A DNA stretch of 64,000 bases from Verrucomicrobiia bacterium. GTDB lineage: Bacteria; Verrucomicrobiota; Verrucomicrobiia; Limisphaerales; UBA11358. This document shows, one piece after another, positions 54,701 through 63,370 of the stretch. The stretch lies in NCBI GenBank assembly GCA_031290985.1, contig JARLJW010000094.1, positions 111,371 through 175,370 on the forward strand. The letters run 5' to 3'. Position 1 is the first letter of the stretch; the number at the start of each line of letters is the position of its first letter. The position numbers and the translations under genes are program-made. The notes beneath the pieces were generated by a model. It was not told the DNA's origin. It did not search any database and was given only the letters and a program-made list of their open reading frames with translations.

Positions 54701-55483
54701 CGAACCATCACGATAGAAACCGTCGTTGGTGGAAACATAGGCGAAGACGTTGTTGGCGCCACCGCCGGTGACATCGCTTAAAATGTCCCGCGCAACCGAC
54801 ACCCTGTTTGAACTTAAACCCACGACGCCGCGTACCGCCATGACCTCCGAAAACCAGCCCCGATTCGCACCGGTTCCAAAACCGCTGGGGGTGAAATGAT
54901 CGATGGCGTTGCAATAATTTGTGATTTGCGCGCCGGACAGGAGTGGATACATCAGGACCATGCAACTGTTCAAATCGTTCGGCGCGCCAATCTCCCAGTC
55001 CCACCAGTTGTTATATTGGGTGATGTGTTCGTTGTAAACATTGGTGTACATCCACCCCATCGCGGAAACGATATCGGCGGCCATGGCTGCGTTATTGTAA
55101 ACGGATGATCCCTTGGTGTTGTACCCTTGTGCCATGGTACTTAAACGATAATAACACGTGGTGATGTTGGCCGAATTGGTGGACCAACTGGAGGCATTAC
55201 TCCAAAGATAAGTGCGATTGGCCGCCTTGTTCATGGAGGTCCAGTTCCCGCTGGCGGTGTTACCCACATTCGCAACCCAGGCAGAAACATTCGGGTCGGA
55301 AAGATTGAGATTGGTCCCTCCAGTGAGATAATTGCCCCAAGCCTGGCGAAGCAGGGCAAAATCATCTGCCAAACCGCAATTGCTCATGCATAAATAGAGA
55401 AGAGCCAGGACGTACACCACAATCATCGTCCGCAGTCTCCTGGTGAAGTTTAACCCCCAAATACGCTTTTCCGGGATGTTCAT
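51740..55483 (-). CDS. PL8-type polysaccharide lyase fused to beta-strand repeats
   Basis: 1247 residues with a signal peptide (MIVVYVLALLYLCMSNCGLA). Residues about 40-770 match PL8 (hyaluronate, chondroitin, xanthan and related lyases): helical domain with YNNWWDWEIGAPNDLNSCMV (catalytic Asn), GSFIQHEHDPYTGGYG (catalytic His and Tyr), DVRGRGIS (Arg), then a beta-sandwich with WFMFNNEIVCLGAGITCGSG (catalytic-site Glu). Residues about 790-1170 are beta-strand repeats (KQGTGKLTLTGRSTYAGATS) and the C-terminal module reads LSWPVDHVGWRLQ to MFFRLVHP. PL8 enzymes eliminate at uronic acids, giving unsaturated ends that GH88 can process. Palindrome site 4 lies 434 bp upstream. Actual substrate is open. 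Confidence 0.88.
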   Translation of the reverse strand: MNIPEKRIWGLNFTRRLRTMIVVYVLALLYLCMSNCGLADDFALLRQAWGNYLTGGTNLNLSDPNVSAWVANVGNTASGNWTSMNKAANRTYLWSNASSWSTNSANITTCYYRLSTMAQGYNTKGSSVYNNAAMAADIVSAMGWMYTNVYNEHITQYNNWWDWEIGAPNDLNSCMVLMYPLLSGAQITNYCNAIDHFTPSGFGTGANRGWFSEVMAVRGVVGLSSNRVSVARDILSDVTGGGANNVFAYVSTNDGFYRDGSFIQHEHDPYTGGYGSALLQVLSKMTVWLAPSQWAVTDPWQTNMVQWCYNSFQPLIYYGLMPDDVRGRGISGSTDGYTVGEGAIDSIFRIAQTAPTNDAARLSSMVKYWGQVNPDASLTSYMDVDLMPAAEQLLTNVSVTARGELVGHYRFPAMDRVMHLVSGFGFTLSMFSSRIYNYEFINSDNYHGWFTGYGMNYLYSTNDWFQFTDNYWPTVDPYHLPGTTVNQTLVSNGTNGNMAGSQNWVGGTSLSAASGVTVGVTGMALADVDSSLVARKSWFMFNNEIVCLGAGITCGSGSNVDTTVENRKISTSNTNTFVADGKVMPTTLGWSSNMLNVRWCDLDASGGYYFPGGANITARRQARTGTWAAIGAGGSSTAYTRNYLTLIWSHGVNPTNSTYAYVLLPNSTATGISNYASNPTAIILTNSPMVQAASEPALGIVAANFWTNAVQTVGAITVSNQCSVITCMSGDVLEVDVSDPTWTNTRPINLSLQTPCLGLISASSGVSVLQLNPLKLSVNVSGAHGQTFQARLQLADAPLITLTNNDAFGATSFNAAGNWSNGQAPASANNYGTTGFWVLRTPADGNSYTFGGNSLTLGGPAGFANNWNLSTKQSSSAAVLTFNNLILTNYGVLHNTGTGGSQIGLAGNLTVANGGGALSPGDGNIVVYSTVTGAGPLWIGDPVAACSYGVIFSGSFTNFTGNIYATNMGAQASAAPAMLVFSNNADQVYAGNIVFMNSSTFTNAVAKQGTGKLTLTGRSTYAGATSVRAGTLSINGSLSTGPVLVAADATLGGNGLIGGSVIVNNGGTLAPGMGGTGTLTIGGRLALSGNLFFKLNKASSQSNDYAAVSGTLSNTGTGALTVTNLGPALVAGDRFILFNQPVSNGSALAIVPSDGVTFSNNLSADGSIQVLTVPIVTASNPTNIMVNVSGNILDLSWPVDHVGWRLQSTPALANSNWQDVAGSTGTNQVAVPVNVTNQAMFFRLVHP

Positions 55484-56057
55484 GTCGGGTACAAGAATCG
55501 TGCAGGGTGAGACGAAGGAAGATCCTCTGGCTTTGGCCGTCTAAAGTCCTGGGGGAAAGTTAACACTCGCGCACCAAATCCAGCAGTTACAACGCCCGTC
55601 CTTCCTGCTCCGCAAGTCAAAATGATTGGCCAACCGCACCATCCGGGTCCAAACGGCAGGTACAAGACCCGAAGCCACGGTGAACCGCCGACGATCTCCC
55701 TTGGCAGCGAGCCGACATTTAGAGGAGAAGCCATCAAGATGACCTTGTCCCGCGCCTGCGATTTGCGTGATAAACTCGATCCGCTCACCTGGCACCATAG
55801 GCTTCATGTTTCAAAATTTTAAACTTGCGATGATTCGACGGCCAGCACACCCAAAGCGACTTGTTTTTAAGCAGGTTTATGGAGGTTATAATCTTCTACA
55901 TCCTCGACGATTTCAATTCGGATAAAGATGCGAACCGGGAGGTTTAATGAGCACGGGTCATGTGCGCTGTGCATTCATGGTGCTTCGACGTCTCTTAAAC
56001 AATCCACACCGAGCGGGCTCTCGCAACCGCTGACTCAGCTCCCGCAAAACCGAAGAT
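55484..56057. other. Intergenic region upstream of the PL8 fusion
   Basis: 574 bp without a supportable gene. It contains palindrome site 4 (55917-55934). Short open frames on both strands look like chance. Confidence 0.55.
55917..55934. promoter_or_regulatory. 18-bp near-palindrome, site 4 (before PL8 fusion)
   Basis: TTCGGATAAAGATGCGAA preceded by TTTCAA and followed by CCGG. The left flank TTTCAA and the right CCGG match site 1 at 31739. It lies 434 bp upstream of the PL8 start, farther than the other copies, and only 123 bp from the 3' end of the membrane/TPR gene. Confidence 0.6.
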
Positions 56058-57971
56058 TCATTTGTGCGGCCAGTGGTTCACAATATCAAGGTTGCTGCGG
56101 GCCGGCGCATAGTCGGGTCGTATGGCCAAAGCGTCAAGGAACTGGGCCGCCGCTTCAGCAACGCGTTGCTGCCGAAGAAATGCGTCACCCAGGTTGTTAT
56201 GCGTTTCCGCCAGTCTTGGATTGATTTTCAATGCCAGTTGAAAATGTATTGTCGCCTGGTCCAGATTCCCCTGCCGGAGATCGGCGCTGCCAAGATTGTT
56301 TTGGGCTTCCAACGAAACCGGATTCACTTTCAGCGCCAGTTGATAAGCTAAAATCGCCTCATCGAGTTTTCCCTGTTGAAAATAAGCATTGCCGAGATGG
56401 CAGCGGGCAGCGGCGGAGGCTGGCTGCATTTTGGCGGACGCTTGAAAAGACACAACGGCGTCATCCATGTTTCCCTTTTGAAAGAAGGCATTACCGAGAT
56501 TGTAGTAAACCTCCCAGTCATCGGGCCGGATGTCTGCGGCACGGCGATATTGCCCGATTGCCTCATCCACCCGGCCGGCTTGAAACAGGGCGACCCCCAG
56601 GTTGTTAAAACCTTCGGAATAACGCGGGTTGAGCTGCACGGCTTTTTGTTCACACGCGATGGCCTCTTCCGCCTTCCCATCCTTGAGTAATATGCAGCCG
56701 AGGTTGCCATAGGCCATCCAAGAACCAGGATTTCCATCAATAGTTGCACGCCACAGCGTCTCCGCATTTTCGTAAATCCGGGCTTGTCGCCAGGTCAGGG
56801 TTCCGAGCCCAAGCAGCAGGCCAGTACAGACTATATGCCTGATCAGCGGCCGGTTTTTGAACAGATGAGCAACGCCCGCGGAAAAAATCGCGATCGGCCC
56901 GATGCAGGCGACATATTGATAATGATCGGCCACATAGGTGTAACGAAATGTATAAAGCATTATGAAGCCAAGCAGCGGACTCAAGGTTAACACATGGAAT
57001 AACATTGCGGTTTCCGGGCCGCGGCCAACCAGCCTTCTCGACCAGATGATCAAGCTGCCCAGTCCGGCCAAGGCAGCAAGCCAGCCACAGGCCTGAAGTT
57101 TTTCATGTGCGATTTCCCATTTCGGATAGCTGAACATCAAATTCACGGGGACCAGCAATTTGGCCAGGTAAAACCAGATTGCATGGCTTGCGATCAGGAT
57201 ACGATCGGCGAGGCTCATGGAAAACATGCCGGCGCTGGTGCCGATATGATGCCTTTCCCACAAAATGGTTATAACTCCCATGCCAAGACTCATCACCATA
57301 AACGGGATGATTTGCGCGATCCGCATTTTTCCAACCGGCTCGTTCCTGAACCAGAGGATCAGCATCAGGGCCGCCGGCAAGGTGCAGGCAGTCGTCTTGC
57401 TGAACAACGCCAGGGCAAATAAGATCAGCGAGAGGAGATAAAGCTCCCGGCGCGGTTTGGGGCCGGCTTTGAGGAATTCAACCCAGCAAAGAAGCGACAA
57501 CAAAAAGAAAAAGCACATCAGGACATTTTTCAATTCGCTAACCCAGGCCACGGATTCGACTTGCACCGGATGCAGCGCAAAGATTGCCGCCGCCAGCCAT
57601 GCGCCAGGCACAACCAACCGTTGCAAGAGCCGCCATACCAACAAGGCGTTCACCGCATGAAGAAAAACGTTGAACAAGTGATATCCCGTCTGATCGAGCG
57701 TCCAAAACCGGTATTCCATGCGAAAGACCGTATAGGTCAATGGAAAATACTGTGATGGTGAATCCCCGGAAAACCAAATGCGTCGCAATCCGTCAGGGGC
57801 GGTCAAGAGGGTGTTATTTGTGACATAATCATCATCGTCCCAAATGAAACCAGCATGCCAGACCGGATGATAAATAAACAGGGTTGCGACAAACAGTAAC
57901 AGGCCTGCAATCCATTTCCACGTTCGCTGATCCGAAATCAACCAAGTGCGCAATTTGATGGCATTGCTCAT
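56058..57971 (-). CDS. Polytopic membrane protein with C-terminal TPR repeats (TMTC-like)
   Basis: About 637 residues from the ATG at 57971; an ATG at 58001 is possible. The N-terminal 420 residues have roughly ten hydrophobic helices and a GT-C glycosyltransferase-like first loop (HAGFIWDDDDYVTNNTLL, with the acidic cluster typical of TMTC/PMT-type proteins; FALHPVQVESVAWVSELKN). The last 210 residues are six or seven TPR units (EGFNNLGVALFQAGRVDEAI; VYYNLGNAFFQKGNMDDAVV; AQNNLGSADLRQGNLDQATI). Such proteins are frequent in Verrucomicrobia and Planctomycetes. A role in O-mannosylation or another surface glycan transfer is suggested by the eukaryotic TMTC family but unproven. It is followed by the PL8 fusion but with a 574-bp gap, so it is not an obvious operon partner. 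Confidence 0.75.
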   Translation of the reverse strand: MSNAIKLRTWLISDQRTWKWIAGLLLFVATLFIYHPVWHAGFIWDDDDYVTNNTLLTAPDGLRRIWFSGDSPSQYFPLTYTVFRMEYRFWTLDQTGYHLFNVFLHAVNALLVWRLLQRLVVPGAWLAAAIFALHPVQVESVAWVSELKNVLMCFFFLLSLLCWVEFLKAGPKPRRELYLLSLILFALALFSKTTACTLPAALMLILWFRNEPVGKMRIAQIIPFMVMSLGMGVITILWERHHIGTSAGMFSMSLADRILIASHAIWFYLAKLLVPVNLMFSYPKWEIAHEKLQACGWLAALAGLGSLIIWSRRLVGRGPETAMLFHVLTLSPLLGFIMLYTFRYTYVADHYQYVACIGPIAIFSAGVAHLFKNRPLIRHIVCTGLLLGLGTLTWRQARIYENAETLWRATIDGNPGSWMAYGNLGCILLKDGKAEEAIACEQKAVQLNPRYSEGFNNLGVALFQAGRVDEAIGQYRRAADIRPDDWEVYYNLGNAFFQKGNMDDAVVSFQASAKMQPASAAARCHLGNAYFQQGKLDEAILAYQLALKVNPVSLEAQNNLGSADLRQGNLDQATIHFQLALKINPRLAETHNNLGDAFLRQQRVAEAAAQFLDALAIRPDYAPARSNLDIVNHWPHK

Positions 57972-58221
57972 GGAGCGATGTGACGTATGGCCATGGGGCA
58001 TGGGCGCCGGTTGTCGACACCGATGTTGAAAAACCGGCCCCGCCTCGGCAACTGCATATTATATTCCGAAAACTCGATAGAAGCTGTTCAGGCCAGCATC
58101 CCGGGTCTAAATGACTGGAGCCGCGAAATTATATATGCTCCACTAGTCACCGGGATCTTCCGCACCGCAACAGGAAAACCCCACGAGTGGCGTCGGATGA
58201 TGGAACTCTGGGTGCAAATCC
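57972..58221. other. Intergenic region upstream of the TPR membrane gene
   Basis: 250 bp between the pseudopilin stop and the TPR gene start. I see no gene, palindrome copy or clear terminator. Confidence 0.45.
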
Positions 58222-58980
58222 TTATTGCGCCAGCATGTTTGTCCCCTTGTATGATTGTACATGCCAATCAAAATACAACGCATTACGGGTGCTTCCATGG
58301 ACTGGTGCCGTGGCTTCCTGACCCCATCCTGCCTCACCTCCGGAAAGTTGCGAATCCACATCCGAATAGGCATAAACGCCGGATACGGGTCCAAATTGAC
58401 CAATATTGCCCAGTTTTTGCGGCTTTTCTATTATTCCCGGTCCGGTTGAAGTAAACGGATAGCCAAAAGGAAGCTTTAATGATGACACACTAACAGTTGA
58501 ATTGGAATATCCAACCGTAACCTCGTAGCATACCCGTGTCATCGCCGTGCTCGGGTTTTCCGCTGAAAATTTCCCATAGCCCGGACAGAACATCGTCAGC
58601 AAATAATTTGTCTGAACAATCGACATCCCAGCCGGATCCCCACCGCCGAGATAAGTTGAAAGATACCATGCCAAAAAACCTTTTGCGCCGATTTGGCCAT
58701 ATTGGTCATTCACTGTTTTGACATAAGCACAGGAGTTTCCGGTTGGAACCGGCCCGGGCAACGAGTCACTATTATCACCTGCATACATGCCCATGGCAAT
58801 GCCATCTTGTTTGAGATTGTTGACGCACTGCGCCGACACGGCCTTTTGTTTGGCTTTTGCCAAGGCTGGCAACAACATGGCGGCCAATATGGCGATGATG
58901 GCTATCACCACCAGCAACTCAATGAGGGTGAAGGCAATATGCCCGCGTTTAATGGATTTGAAACATCTGCTTTTGTGCAT
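58222..58980 (-). CDS. Pseudopilin-like protein (second copy)
   Basis: 252 residues from the ATG at 58980; a TTG at 59001 would overlap the preceding gene. After a basic leader (MHKSRCFKSIKRGH) the prepilin signal AFTLIELLVVIAIIAILAAM follows, with Ala instead of Gly at the cleavage position, which prepilin peptidases tolerate poorly but not always. The globular part ends with TRNALYFDWHVQSYKG, the equivalent of the H-X9-DG region with Asp-Trp-His replacing Asp-Gly-His. It lies 17 bp after the 1425-aa beta-strand gene, the same order as the 2069-aa gene and the first pseudopilin. It is probably cotranscribed and may serve export or assembly of that protein. Confidence 0.82.
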   Translation of the reverse strand: MHKSRCFKSIKRGHIAFTLIELLVVIAIIAILAAMLLPALAKAKQKAVSAQCVNNLKQDGIAMGMYAGDNSDSLPGPVPTGNSCAYVKTVNDQYGQIGAKGFLAWYLSTYLGGGDPAGMSIVQTNYLLTMFCPGYGKFSAENPSTAMTRVCYEVTVGYSNSTVSVSSLKLPFGYPFTSTGPGIIEKPQKLGNIGQFGPVSGVYAYSDVDSQLSGGEAGWGQEATAPVHGSTRNALYFDWHVQSYKGTNMLAQ

Positions 58981-58997
58981 AAATCTTCGAGTGAAAT

Positions 58998-61900
58998 TCA
59001 AGGTTGACGAAGCCGGTAGAACACGTTGCCGACCGCCGGGTCGATGTTGAGTATAAGGTTCGTTCCGTTTTTAGAGTTGAGGATGTCAAACCAGTCGTTG
59101 GTGTCGACCAGGCTGATGCTGTTAGACTGTGCAATCCACCCGAGATGATCTCCCGGCCAGGATAATGTCAGCACATTTCCGTTGACATTAAAGATGATGG
59201 GGATTGGATTGGTGGCGATCAAATTGGGCGCCGTCAACACCTGAATGCTGCCATCCGCCGCCAGGTTATTGGCGAAGGTTACTCCGGGCGGGGGAACCAT
59301 GGTAAAATTGATGCCATTGGGCACCGCCTGGCTAAAGAGCGTAAATTTATCTCCCGCGACCAATCCCGGACCGGCATTGGTCACCGTCAATGTCCCGGTG
59401 CTTGTATTAGCCAGTGTTCCGGTCACGACCACCAGATCGTTGGACTGGGCCAGGGATTTGTTCAAGCTGAACACCAGATTTCCATTAAGGGTCAGGTTGT
59501 TGTTAAATGTCAGGGTGCCCGCCGGCGCCAGTGTGCCGTCCTCCTGGATTGAACCATTGACAGTTCCACCACCGCCCAGCAGATGGCCGCCCGCTATATC
59601 AAAGGGCGCCACTGCGGCCACATCCAATGTCGCTCCGGGCGCAATGTAGACCTTGGCCGAATTGTTGATCGAACCGCCGTTGCCGATCACCAGAATGCCA
59701 TTGCTGACGGTCGTGGTACCGTTGTAGCTGTTCACGCCGCTCAAAGTCAACGTGCCCGCCCCGAACTTGGCCAGGCCGCCGTCAGGAGATGCAGCACTCG
59801 TTAGATTTTGCCCGATGGTAATGGCATTGCCACCGTCATCAATCACCGCACCATTGGTGCGCACGTTGGCCGCTTCCAATCCCTGCAAGAACGCGGTGTT
59901 GGCCGCAGCCGCCTTCAAGGTGCCGCCGTTGAAATTGATCGTAGCCGTCGCCGTGGCGTCACCGCCTTTGTAGACTTTGGGAACGATCGTAATTCCGCCG
60001 TTGAGGTTGATTATGCCGATATCGCCCGGACTGCCGGTCAAGCGCAAGCTGCCCGAAGTGCCAACACTGCTGACCGTACCGCCATCAACGTTCAATATGG
60101 CGCCATTGGCCGACCCAACTGTGATCGCGGAACCGACGGCCGGGCTGTTATCGGCCACCGTCCCGCCTTCCAAATTCAAGATGCTTCCAATTCCTACCTG
60201 GCAGTTGCCGGCACCGGTGCTGGTCTGGCTGAAGCTGCCGCCGGCGTAGACATTGATTACCGTTCCCAAGCCGGATTCCGCCAAAGTGCGGCCATTTTGA
60301 GTCTGCAACATGCTGCCGCCATTGAGAATATTTAGCGTCCCGCCGGGAGTGCTGCCGGACTGGCCAACGATGTAAGTCAGGGATCCGCTGGTTTGAACCA
60401 CCACATTGGTGCCAATGCTATTGGTGGTGCCCGGAGCCAGATAAAACTGAAGCGTGCTGCTGGCCCCGCTCATGCTGACGGTCGTCGGGGTCGCCGCGGT
60501 GAGCGTGTAGCCTGAATTCTTGAACTCGATCGCGGGAGTGGTGATCGCAGCGTCAAGGGTGATGTTGTAATTTCCATCCTGACCGCCGAAGACGGTGCTG
60601 TTTCCGTTCGCGAACGCGACATTCGCCCCGTTGCTGTTCCAAACCAGATTGGTGGAGCTCGTATCCCAGAAACCGCTTGCGGCATCAATGACGGAACCGT
60701 TGTTGGTGTTTCCGGCATCCCAGACCAATCCGGATACGCCGACGAGTTTTAGTTGTTTGGTGGTCGTATCATTGTAAATAAACCAGCCGCCCGGGGGCAT
60801 CGCGCCCGTCACAAATTTTCCGGGGCCGCTGACATTTGTGTATTCAAGCAGTACATACGTTCCGGTGACCAATCCGGAACCAGAAACGTTCACCGTGACG
60901 GTGCCGTTCAGATTCAGCGTAGTGGCGGTCACCAAAGGATTTGTGCTGCTGGTCAACGCACCCAGCGTGTAGTTATTTGCAAGATTTCCGGCGGTGGTTC
61001 CCAACGTAAGATTGTTGATTGGAAGCGAGCCCGGCGTGGTGGCCGAGATTCCCAAGACCGCACCATTTGCCACCAAAAAGTCGCCCGCGCCACTGCTGGC
61101 CAACGTAGTGGTCAGCGAACCAGCATTGATCACTGTAATTCCAGTGTATGTGTTGGACCCCGTGATACTTATGGTACCGCTGCCGTTGTTGGTTATGCTG
61201 CCGGAACCTGAAACGGCTCCGGAAACCGTGAGCGAGCTGGAGAGATTGAAAACGAGTGCCCCGGAATTGGCGATGGCTCCCGCACCCAGGCTGCCGGCAG
61301 TTCCGCCATTGCCGACCTGGATGATGCCCCCATTGATCGTCGTGCCTCCGGTGTAACCACAATTGACGCCCAAGACTATTGATCCATTATTGTTTTTTGT
61401 GAGCGCACCGCCGGCGGTGATCGCATTGGCTCCGGTGAGGATATATTGTTTGGTGTTATTAAACGTGATGGTACCCGGATTATGATCTCCCGTGAGGGTG
61501 ACGGTAATGGGGCTGCTGCCGGCGGCGCTGTCATCAAAGGTGATCGGGTCGTTTTCCAGATATGCCGTGGCGGCTCCGCCACCTAAAGGCTGCCAGTTGA
61601 GCGAACTCGTATCCCAGTTGCCGTTACCCACCGCCCATTGAACCGGTTGACCCGGCAGATTATAAATCAATTTCAGCTGTTTATTCACGGTGTCGTTGAC
61701 CAACACCGCTATGCAACCCGATACGGTCGGCAAACTGCCGCCCACAAAACTGCCGGTGCCGGTGATCGAACCATAGCTCAGCAAAACATTGGTGCCCGGT
61801 CCGCTCAGGGTGCCGGTCACATTCACAGTCACCGTTCCTTTTAAGTTCAACGCACCAGTCACAGTCGCCGCCGGCACGGTCGCGCTGGCATTTCCGCCCA

Positions 61901-63275
61901 AGGCAAAGTTTTCAACGAGACTTCCGGTTTTGCCCAGGGTTAGGCTGCTGTTCGTCAGGGATGTTCCAGCCGTGTTGACCTGAACAGTCAAGGTTGCGCC
62001 GTCGTTGACAAAGCAGGAACCGCCGCCAATGTTCGCGGTCGAAACCACCATGGTGCCGTTGCTGACCGTCGTGGGGCCGGTATATGTATTGAATCCTGAA
62101 TTGTCCGGAAGCAGGGTCACTGTCCCCGAGCCGATGCTGACGACACCGCCGTCAATGGCATTGTCCAGCACGTTGGTGCTATGCGAAAGCGCCTGACCGA
62201 CCGTAAGACTGAACCCGTTATTGCTGATCACCAGGCCGCCGTTGCGGATGTCAGCCCAATCCAGACCGTCAATGAACGTGGCCTGGTTGGCCGTCGCCTT
62301 TAAAACGCCGCCGTTAAAATGGGCGATACCGGTGCTGTCGCCAACAGCCGTGCCGCCCTTGGTCACGCCCGAGGCGACCGTGATCATGCCGCCATTCAAA
62401 TTCAGCGTGCCGGTGTTTAGGGGTTCTTGAGCCAGTACAATGCCGCTGGCAGAGCCTGGCAAGACTGAACCGCTGTTGACCGTCAAGGTCCCTTCCACAT
62501 CGCCAAAAGCAGCGACGCCGCTCGGTCCAGGAACACAAAGGCTTTGCGTGGTTCGCGACACGATTACCGTTCCACCATCAACACTCAAGGTGGCGGCATC
62601 CCCAACTTTGAACCCCACGATCAGGTATGAGCTACCGGCTTGCGTATTCGCCTGTTCAAGGATTCCCCCCGGCCCAACGCTTACGACCGTCCCGGCTGCG
62701 CCGCTCACATTCAGACCTCGATTTGCGGTTTGCTCGACCAGCCCACCGTTGTTTATTATCAAAGTTCCTCCTGCAACCCCAGCCGGCGCACCAACGGCTG
62801 CCGGGCTGCTGGACCCAATCGCCACCGTCACATTGTTACCGATCACGTTCGTCTTCCCAGCCGCGACGGTTATAAAACCTGAAGCCGAGCTGGCAGTAAT
62901 CGTCACCGGAGTGTTATTGGTCAGGGTATATCCGGATGCCGCAAAACTCATGCTGGTCATGCTGATGGCCCCGCCAACCTTGATTCCATATACACCGTCA
63001 GCACCACCAAAAAAAGCGGTGTCCGCGGCGGTCCAGCCCGCATTGGCTGCGGGCACTGTGCCATCACTCCAGACGGTCGGCGTGGTGGTCGTCCACGTAC
63101 CACTGCCAGGGCTGTTCGTGCTGCTGCCGCTCCCAACCCAGAACTTGTTGCCGGCGAGAACTAAATTGGGCACACTCAACATGGTTATGATAACCATGAC
63201 TCCTTTGATGGTTTTAAACAGCTTTTGGACACGCAAATCGAAGGAGTTTGAATTCTGTTCTCTAATCGGATTCAT
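58998..63275 (-). CDS. Giant autotransporter-associated beta-strand-repeat protein (1425 aa)
   Basis: 1425 residues with a signal peptide (TIKGVMVIITMLSVPNLVLA). The mature protein is a long series of beta-strand repeats (TTVSNGTMVVSTANIGGGSC; GSGTISITGSNTYTGITVIN; LAKFGAGTLTLSGVNSYNGT) with several WDTSS.. segments that open new repeat blocks (NGNWDTSSLNWQ; SGFWDTSSTNLVW). No catalytic domain. The C-terminal module is the most diverged of the five (LSWPGDHLGWIAQSNS to VFYRLRQP). No barrel or sortase-type signal is present. It is probably an adhesin or surface-layer-like protein. The pseudopilin gene follows after 17 bp, and a variant palindrome (site 5) lies 78 bp upstream. Confidence 0.85.
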   Translation of the reverse strand: MNPIREQNSNSFDLRVQKLFKTIKGVMVIITMLSVPNLVLAGNKFWVGSGSSTNSPGSGTWTTTTPTVWSDGTVPAANAGWTAADTAFFGGADGVYGIKVGGAISMTSMSFAASGYTLTNNTPVTITASSASGFITVAAGKTNVIGNNVTVAIGSSSPAAVGAPAGVAGGTLIINNGGLVEQTANRGLNVSGAAGTVVSVGPGGILEQANTQAGSSYLIVGFKVGDAATLSVDGGTVIVSRTTQSLCVPGPSGVAAFGDVEGTLTVNSGSVLPGSASGIVLAQEPLNTGTLNLNGGMITVASGVTKGGTAVGDSTGIAHFNGGVLKATANQATFIDGLDWADIRNGGLVISNNGFSLTVGQALSHSTNVLDNAIDGGVVSIGSGTVTLLPDNSGFNTYTGPTTVSNGTMVVSTANIGGGSCFVNDGATLTVQVNTAGTSLTNSSLTLGKTGSLVENFALGGNASATVPAATVTGALNLKGTVTVNVTGTLSGPGTNVLLSYGSITGTGSFVGGSLPTVSGCIAVLVNDTVNKQLKLIYNLPGQPVQWAVGNGNWDTSSLNWQPLGGGAATAYLENDPITFDDSAAGSSPITVTLTGDHNPGTITFNNTKQYILTGANAITAGGALTKNNNGSIVLGVNCGYTGGTTINGGIIQVGNGGTAGSLGAGAIANSGALVFNLSSSLTVSGAVSGSGSITNNGSGTISITGSNTYTGITVINAGSLTTTLASSGAGDFLVANGAVLGISATTPGSLPINNLTLGTTAGNLANNYTLGALTSSTNPLVTATTLNLNGTVTVNVSGSGLVTGTYVLLEYTNVSGPGKFVTGAMPPGGWFIYNDTTTKQLKLVGVSGLVWDAGNTNNGSVIDAASGFWDTSSTNLVWNSNGANVAFANGNSTVFGGQDGNYNITLDAAITTPAIEFKNSGYTLTAATPTTVSMSGASSTLQFYLAPGTTNSIGTNVVVQTSGSLTYIVGQSGSTPGGTLNILNGGSMLQTQNGRTLAESGLGTVINVYAGGSFSQTSTGAGNCQVGIGSILNLEGGTVADNSPAVGSAITVGSANGAILNVDGGTVSSVGTSGSLRLTGSPGDIGIINLNGGITIVPKVYKGGDATATATINFNGGTLKAAAANTAFLQGLEAANVRTNGAVIDDGGNAITIGQNLTSAASPDGGLAKFGAGTLTLSGVNSYNGTTTVSNGILVIGNGGSINNSAKVYIAPGATLDVAAVAPFDIAGGHLLGGGGTVNGSIQEDGTLAPAGTLTFNNNLTLNGNLVFSLNKSLAQSNDLVVVTGTLANTSTGTLTVTNAGPGLVAGDKFTLFSQAVPNGINFTMVPPPGVTFANNLAADGSIQVLTAPNLIATNPIPIIFNVNGNVLTLSWPGDHLGWIAQSNSISLVDTNDWFDILNSKNGTNLILNIDPAVGNVFYRLRQP

Positions 63276-63352
63276 ACTAAATAATAATAGTTTCGTTGGG
63301 TTGGCAAATCAGGAATACGGTGTACGTTCCTTCAATCTGAGAATTCTTTCAA

Positions 63353-63370
63353 TTCGGATAAAAATCTGAA
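63353..63370. promoter_or_regulatory. Variant 18-bp near-palindrome, site 5 (before 1425-aa gene)
   Basis: TTCGGATAAAAATCTGAA, preceded by TTTCAA as in sites 1 and 4. It differs from the consensus at three positions in the right half, but gains a better dyad in TTCGGAT/ATCTGAA terms only partly. It lies 78 bp upstream of the 1425-aa gene start. Confidence 0.5.

Noticed and set aside
11899..63275. Classical type V autotransporters
   Set aside because: The repeats carry the autotransporter-associated name, but none of the five proteins has a C-terminal beta-barrel. All end in the FxRLxxP module.
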